DNA of 7,987 nucleotides from Myxococcales bacterium. GTDB taxonomy: Bacteria; Myxococcota; Bradymonadia; UBA7976; UBA1532. Under the pieces are notes generated by a model, which made no database searches, was not told where the DNA came from, and saw nothing but the letters and a program-made list of their open reading frames with translations. Below are positions 5,801 through 7,987 of this stretch, in pieces; position 1 is the stretch's first letter; each line of letters begins with the position of its first letter. The DNA is taken from NCBI GenBank assembly GCA_020430675.1, contig JAGQJJ010000154.1, positions 1 to 7,987 on the forward strand, read 5' to 3'. A program made the position numbers and the translations under genes.

Positions 5801-7749
5801 CTGCCTTGCGCCAGGTAGTAGGCGTCGATCTGAAGCGAGCCGAGGTGATCGGTCGACAGCGGCAGCTCGTAGTGCGCCATGCCCATGTCATCAACCGCGA
5901 GTTGCTCGGTGAGCACCGTCTGGCCCTCGCGGATGACATCGAGGAAGACGCCGTCGCGGGCGCCGAGGGTCTCGACTTCGATGACCGCGGTGTCGCCCAC
6001 ACGGTACAGGGCCCGATCGGTGCGCACCAACACCGCGCCGTCGAGCACCGGATCGGCGCTCGTCCAGCGGAAGCTGTTCTCAGCCCGATTGCCGGCAGCG
6101 TCGGTGCTGACGAGCAGCACGTCGACCACCGGCGTGGCCACGGCGATCTCGACCACGCCGATGCCATCTTCGCCGGCGCTGAACTCGACATCGGGCTCGC
6201 CGGTGATCGAGAGGACATGGTCGGCGGCGACCGGCCGGCCGGCGATGTCGGTGGTGCGCACCCGGATGCGGTTGACCACGCCGGGCACGATGTCGCCGCT
6301 CTCGGGCACGGCGATGACATCAAGCGGCGCGCGGGCCACGCGCACGGTGCGGGTGACGCTGCGGCGCTGGCCGGCGGTGTCGGTGACTTCAAGCGCCAGC
6401 TCGATGAGTCCCCCGCCCTGCTCGAGCGGCAGGCCGACGATGTAATCGGGCAGGCGCATCTCGAAGGCAAAGAGGCCCTCGGCGTTGGTCATGCCCTGGG
6501 TCTCGGCGAAGAGCGTGCGGCCCGCGTCGAGCGTCGCGCCCTGGACCCGCACCGTGCCCTGGGCGACGGCGGCGCCGAAGAAATAACGCGCGCTCACCGT
6601 GCCGTGCAGCGTGCTGCCGGCCAGGTAGGCGGGCGCATCGAGCGTGAGCGACAGGTCGAACTTGGGCAGCGAGTACCGATCGACCGTGACCGTCTTTTCG
6701 ACCGCCGTGTCGCCCACCGTCGCGGTCAGGCGATAGGCGCCCATATTGACCTCGCGGGCAAGGCGGAAGGGCGTCGAAGCGATGCCAAAAGCGTCGGTCC
6801 GCGTCGTCACGCGCTCGACCTTGTTGCCGCGGCCGTCGAAGACCTCGAAGACCACCGGCGTATCGGCCGCCGGCGCCCGCGAAGGCCGCTGCAGGGCCAG
6901 CGCGCGCAGGTGCATCGTCTGGCCGGGCTGATAGATCGGCTTGTCAGTGGTCAACAGCACCTTGGTCGACTGCACGACATCGACCTCGGCTTCGATGACC
7001 TGCGGTGCCGACTCATCCTGCACTTCGAGGCGCAGCATGGCCGGGCCGACCTGCGCCGCGGTGGGGGCCAGGGGCACGGCCACCTGACCGAAGGCGTCGG
7101 TGCGCAGGATGATGGGATCGCCGGCCGGGGCGTCGTCAGCGCTCAGCCAGGCGTTGACCGTGCGATCGACCGCCGGTGCGCCGGTCTCGGGGTCGCGGAC
7201 CAGCACGCGGGCGTGGTTGGTGGCGCCGACGAGGTAGGTGTCGGCCGCGAGGAGCTGCACCTCGGCCAGCTTGAGCGCCGAGAACAGCGAGCGCAGCCCC
7301 CAAAGCCCTTCGCCCGCGCCCGAGGCGGCGTATTCGATGACAAACCGGCCCGCTTCGCCGGGCGGCGCGTCGGGCGCCAGGATCGGGTTGACCGGCAACT
7401 CGATGACCACCGGCTCTCCGGCGACGCGGAAGGGCGCCTCGGCCATCGCCGCGGTCGAATCGTCGCTGAGGTCGACGACATGCACCGAGACCACGCCCTC
7501 CGACACGCCCATGCCCAGCGGGTGCAGGACGAGGCGGATGATCGTGGCGTCGTCGTGCAGCACGGCGGCGATCTCGTCCTCCTGCAGCCGCAGCGCGCCG
7601 ACCATCGGGTGGTCGATGGCCTCGCCGTCGCCACCGAAGCCAGCGTCGAGGGCGCCGCCGCCGCTGCCGTCACATCCCGATGCGGCCAGCGTGAGGGCGG
7701 CCAGAGCGATGAAAGCCCCAAGTCTCGTTCGGTGTAGATGAGATCGCAT
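2881..7749 (-). CDS. Alpha-2-macroglobulin family lipoprotein, thioester type
   Basis: Such proteins trap proteases: cleavage of a bait region triggers a conformational change, and the thioester binds the attacker. A lipoprotein signal ends in a lipobox, ASG-Cys26, with Asp27 at +2. Rough order: Gly-rich linker and an N-terminal beta domain (27-160), MG1-like (165-260), MG2 with TDKPIYQPGQ (268-277), MG3 from YSLPKF (359-364) to about 472, MG4 and MG5 (473-665), and MG6 split by a long bait insert (about 785-929). The conserved RRSFPET block (928-934) then leads into the A2M/MG7 region. A CUB-like part (about 1085-1125) precedes the thioester GCFEQ, Cys1145 to Gln1148, and the alpha-helical thioester domain runs to about 1415. 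A second CUB-like part (1424-1488) and a receptor-binding-type domain (about 1526-1615) end the chain. The bait insert contains a GspG-like stretch (836-868), Cys876/Cys882, a Gly/Glu linker and RVRR (926-929). GGGAGGA lies eight bases before the ATG. The frame is intact. The usual pbpC partner is not in the window; ggt follows. Confidence 0.97.
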   Translation of the reverse strand: MRSHLHRTRLGAFIALAALTLAASGCDGSGGGALDAGFGGDGEAIDHPMVGALRLQEDEIAAVLHDDATIIRLVLHPLGMGVSEGVVSVHVVDLSDDSTAAMAEAPFRVAGEPVVIELPVNPILAPDAPPGEAGRFVIEYAASGAGEGLWGLRSLFSALKLAEVQLLAADTYLVGATNHARVLVRDPETGAPAVDRTVNAWLSADDAPAGDPIILRTDAFGQVAVPLAPTAAQVGPAMLRLEVQDESAPQVIEAEVDVVQSTKVLLTTDKPIYQPGQTMHLRALALQRPSRAPAADTPVVFEVFDGRGNKVERVTTRTDAFGIASTPFRLAREVNMGAYRLTATVGDTAVEKTVTVDRYSLPKFDLSLTLDAPAYLAGSTLHGTVSARYFFGAAVAQGTVRVQGATLDAGRTLFAETQGMTNAEGLFAFEMRLPDYIVGLPLEQGGGLIELALEVTDTAGQRRSVTRTVRVARAPLDVIAVPESGDIVPGVVNRIRVRTTDIAGRPVAADHVLSITGEPDVEFSAGEDGIGVVEIAVATPVVDVLLVSTDAAGNRAENSFRWTSADPVLDGAVLVRTDRALYRVGDTAVIEVETLGARDGVFLDVIREGQTVLTEQLAVDDMGMAHYELPLSTDHLGSLQIDAYYLAQGSSLRRDSAIVFVDSASALDIAVTADRDTYAPGEEARLTFHVTDGDGIGQVAALGVQIVDEAVFSLMEFRPGLEKVYFLIEAALAEPRYQIGVPGLSTIAADPEAVDDDTRQAEAAMLFAATDGVDAHPVAINTRALRVADVRVLVRPLVRARTDAYVSELRDAAARGELTEENFADRIAFDAERRADPWGQRWRMDVTRYLLRISTMGPDERPDSGDEIVADYDVLCDILNACPPEDFFDGEEGPNAGAGGAGGGGGEGGGEGEGEGEGEGEAGGPRVRRSFPETLLVAPSIITDADGTASLSVPLADSITTWRLTAMGNTASGLLGSTQAGLRVFQDFFVDLDFPATLTRGDAFTVPVALYNYLDVPQRVRLVVQDADWLTLLGPAEQAIDLGPGEVRGVELPVRVDRVGLHELVVFAYGSELEDAVARTVLVEPDGKMVETVETGRLEGIVHHAFTVPANAIEGSGKVLVKLYPGLMSSVLEGLDSLLRMPSGCFEQTSSSTWPNSLVLEYLTATESGTPETVLTAQQYVNTGYQRLLTFEVNGGGFEWFGNPPAHEILSAYGLLEFTDMARVRTIDEAMIARTRAWLLGRQQADGHWELTMRGLDETGLLSDPITVTAYIAFALAAAGEDGPALERARDFLAPHVDRMGTYTLALTANFLVAWRPADMGTRRAVDRLASLVEAAINDDQAYWETDEQTTTYGSGEPAWIETTALATHALLASGTHLEVTGPALEWLIAHKSPSGGWGSTAGTVWSIKCLLRALEAGRDEAADAMVTVRLDGIERGRFALTPENSDVMRQVDVSDWLTPGVEQALEIELAGTGNLMYGIVERHHVPWAGGAPPEGPLHIDLEYDRTNLSVDDTVTARVTVRNDDLTFADMVMVDLGLPPGFEVVRGDLEALVADRVISRFEVTERQLLLYFTVIRPEAPVEFTYRLIARNPIEAQAPSSRIYSYYNPEVGSATPPVDFAVE
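4306..4317 (-). other. Codons of the A2M thioester site (Cys-Phe-Glu-Gln)
   Basis: TGC TTC GAG CAG encodes Cys1145 to Gln1148 within MPSGCFEQTSS. In this family the Cys thiol and the Gln side chain form the internal beta-cysteinyl gamma-glutamyl thioester that covalently captures the protease. Both bond-forming residues and the Glu are kept, so this is a thioester-competent A2M, unlike the YfaS class, which lacks the motif. Confidence 0.95.
4986..5033 (-). repeat. Degenerate hexamer repeat coding a Gly-Glu linker
   Basis: Eight tandem hexamers related to CCTCGC on the plus strand (GCGAGG on the coding strand) encode alternating Gly and Glu in the A2M bait region. The first three copies, at 4986-5003, are identical. 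The copies toward 5033 diverge by single bases. The unit is a multiple of three, so copy changes would lengthen or shorten the linker without breaking the frame. Gly/Ala-rich codons continue to about 5067. Confidence 0.85.
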
Positions 7750-7757
7750 GATTCAAT

Positions 7758-7764
7758 TCCTCCC
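7758..7764 (-). promoter_or_regulatory. Ribosome binding site of the A2M gene
   Basis: GGGAGGA on the minus strand ends eight bases before the ATG at 7749. It is a near-perfect Shine-Dalgarno at good spacing and fixes this start, which also gives a complete lipoprotein signal peptide. Confidence 0.85.
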
Positions 7765-7818
7765 TGGGCGCCGGATCCAGCGCGGCGCCACGCCGGCGAC
7801 GTGACGGCCGGCCGAGCG

Positions 7819-7854
7819 TTTCTTACTCCGCGAGCACTCGCCGTGCCACGTCAA
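7819..7854 (-). promoter_or_regulatory. Weak candidate promoter region of the A2M gene
   Basis: TTGACG at 7854-7849 resembles a -35 box. The only AT-rich partner, TAAGAA near 7825, lies about 23 bases beyond it, too far for a standard sigma-70 promoter. The gap 7765-7937 also holds short self-complementary GC-rich words (GGCCGGCC at 7806-7813, CGCCGGCG at 7791-7798). I cannot name a confident promoter here, and transcription may come from further upstream. Confidence 0.2.
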
Positions 7855-7937
7855 CCCGCTGCCCGAATGGCAATTCTTTCGCAACGATGTCACCGGACGA
7901 CCCCATCGGGCGTCGCTGACGTTTCTCGCGTTTGCGA

Positions 7938-7987
7938 TCAGGCCGCCGCGGCGACCTGCTGCTCGACGCGGGCGGCGATGGGCGCCA
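7938..7987 (-). CDS. 3' end of an upstream gene, product unknown
   Basis: On the minus strand the frame from the window edge reads APIAARVEQQVAAAA and stops at TGA (7940-7938). All fifteen codons end in G or C, which fits the coding bias of the neighbouring genes. The Ala-rich amphipathic tail could be a C-terminal helix. Fifteen codons are too few to name a product or to rule out a chance frame. If real, it lies 188 bases upstream of the A2M gene on the same strand. Confidence 0.4.
   Translation of the reverse strand, partial: APIAARVEQQVAAAA

Noticed and set aside
4438..7737. Plus-strand open frame of about 1100 codons antisense to the A2M gene
   Set aside because: Its composition is dominated by His, Arg, Gln, Asp and Gly with no domain, as expected for the mirror frame of a GC3-biased gene. 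The minus-strand frame has a lipobox, thioester and conserved A2M motifs.

Overview
This window comes from a high-GC Gram-negative bacterium. GC is roughly two thirds by eye, codons strongly prefer G or C at the third position, and every product with a readable N-terminus has a Sec or lipoprotein signal. The lineage cannot be fixed from the sequence. An animal-like alpha-2-macroglobulin with a Gly/Glu-repeat bait region would suit a Myxococcota or other deltaproteobacterial-type genome, but that is a guess.

Layout. Bases 1-172 hold no gene I can support. A candidate promoter (TATACT at 196-201) and a GGAGG ribosome site precede a plus-strand gene (243-944) for an unrecognised secreted protein of 233 residues. 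Its end meets a palindrome-rich segment bounded by an 11-bp perfect inverted repeat (923-933 and 1113-1123). This segment fills almost all of the convergent gap before the minus-strand genes.

The minus strand carries ggt (gamma-glutamyltransferase, 1132-2832) and, upstream of it, a very large lipoprotein of the alpha-2-macroglobulin (A2M) family (2881-7749). Only 48 bases separate them. That gap holds a perfect 9-bp hairpin that buries the ggt Shine-Dalgarno, and a possible 11-codon leader ORF whose TGA overlaps the ggt ATG. The two genes therefore look like one transcript with translational control of ggt. A strong ribosome site precedes the A2M gene. The last 15 codons of another minus-strand gene may lie at 7938-7987.

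Biology. The A2M protein has a lipobox, an intact Cys-Phe-Glu-Gln thioester, a thioester domain and a C-terminal receptor-binding-type domain, so it should be a periplasmic protease trap. Its bait region is unusual. It contains a stretch resembling the calcium-loop C-terminus of the type II secretion pseudopilin GspG, then a Cys pair, a Gly/Glu hexamer-repeat linker and an RVRR site. GGT works in the same compartment on gamma-glutamyl bonds, the bond type that makes up the A2M thioester. A functional link between the two is speculation, but their tight spacing makes it testable.
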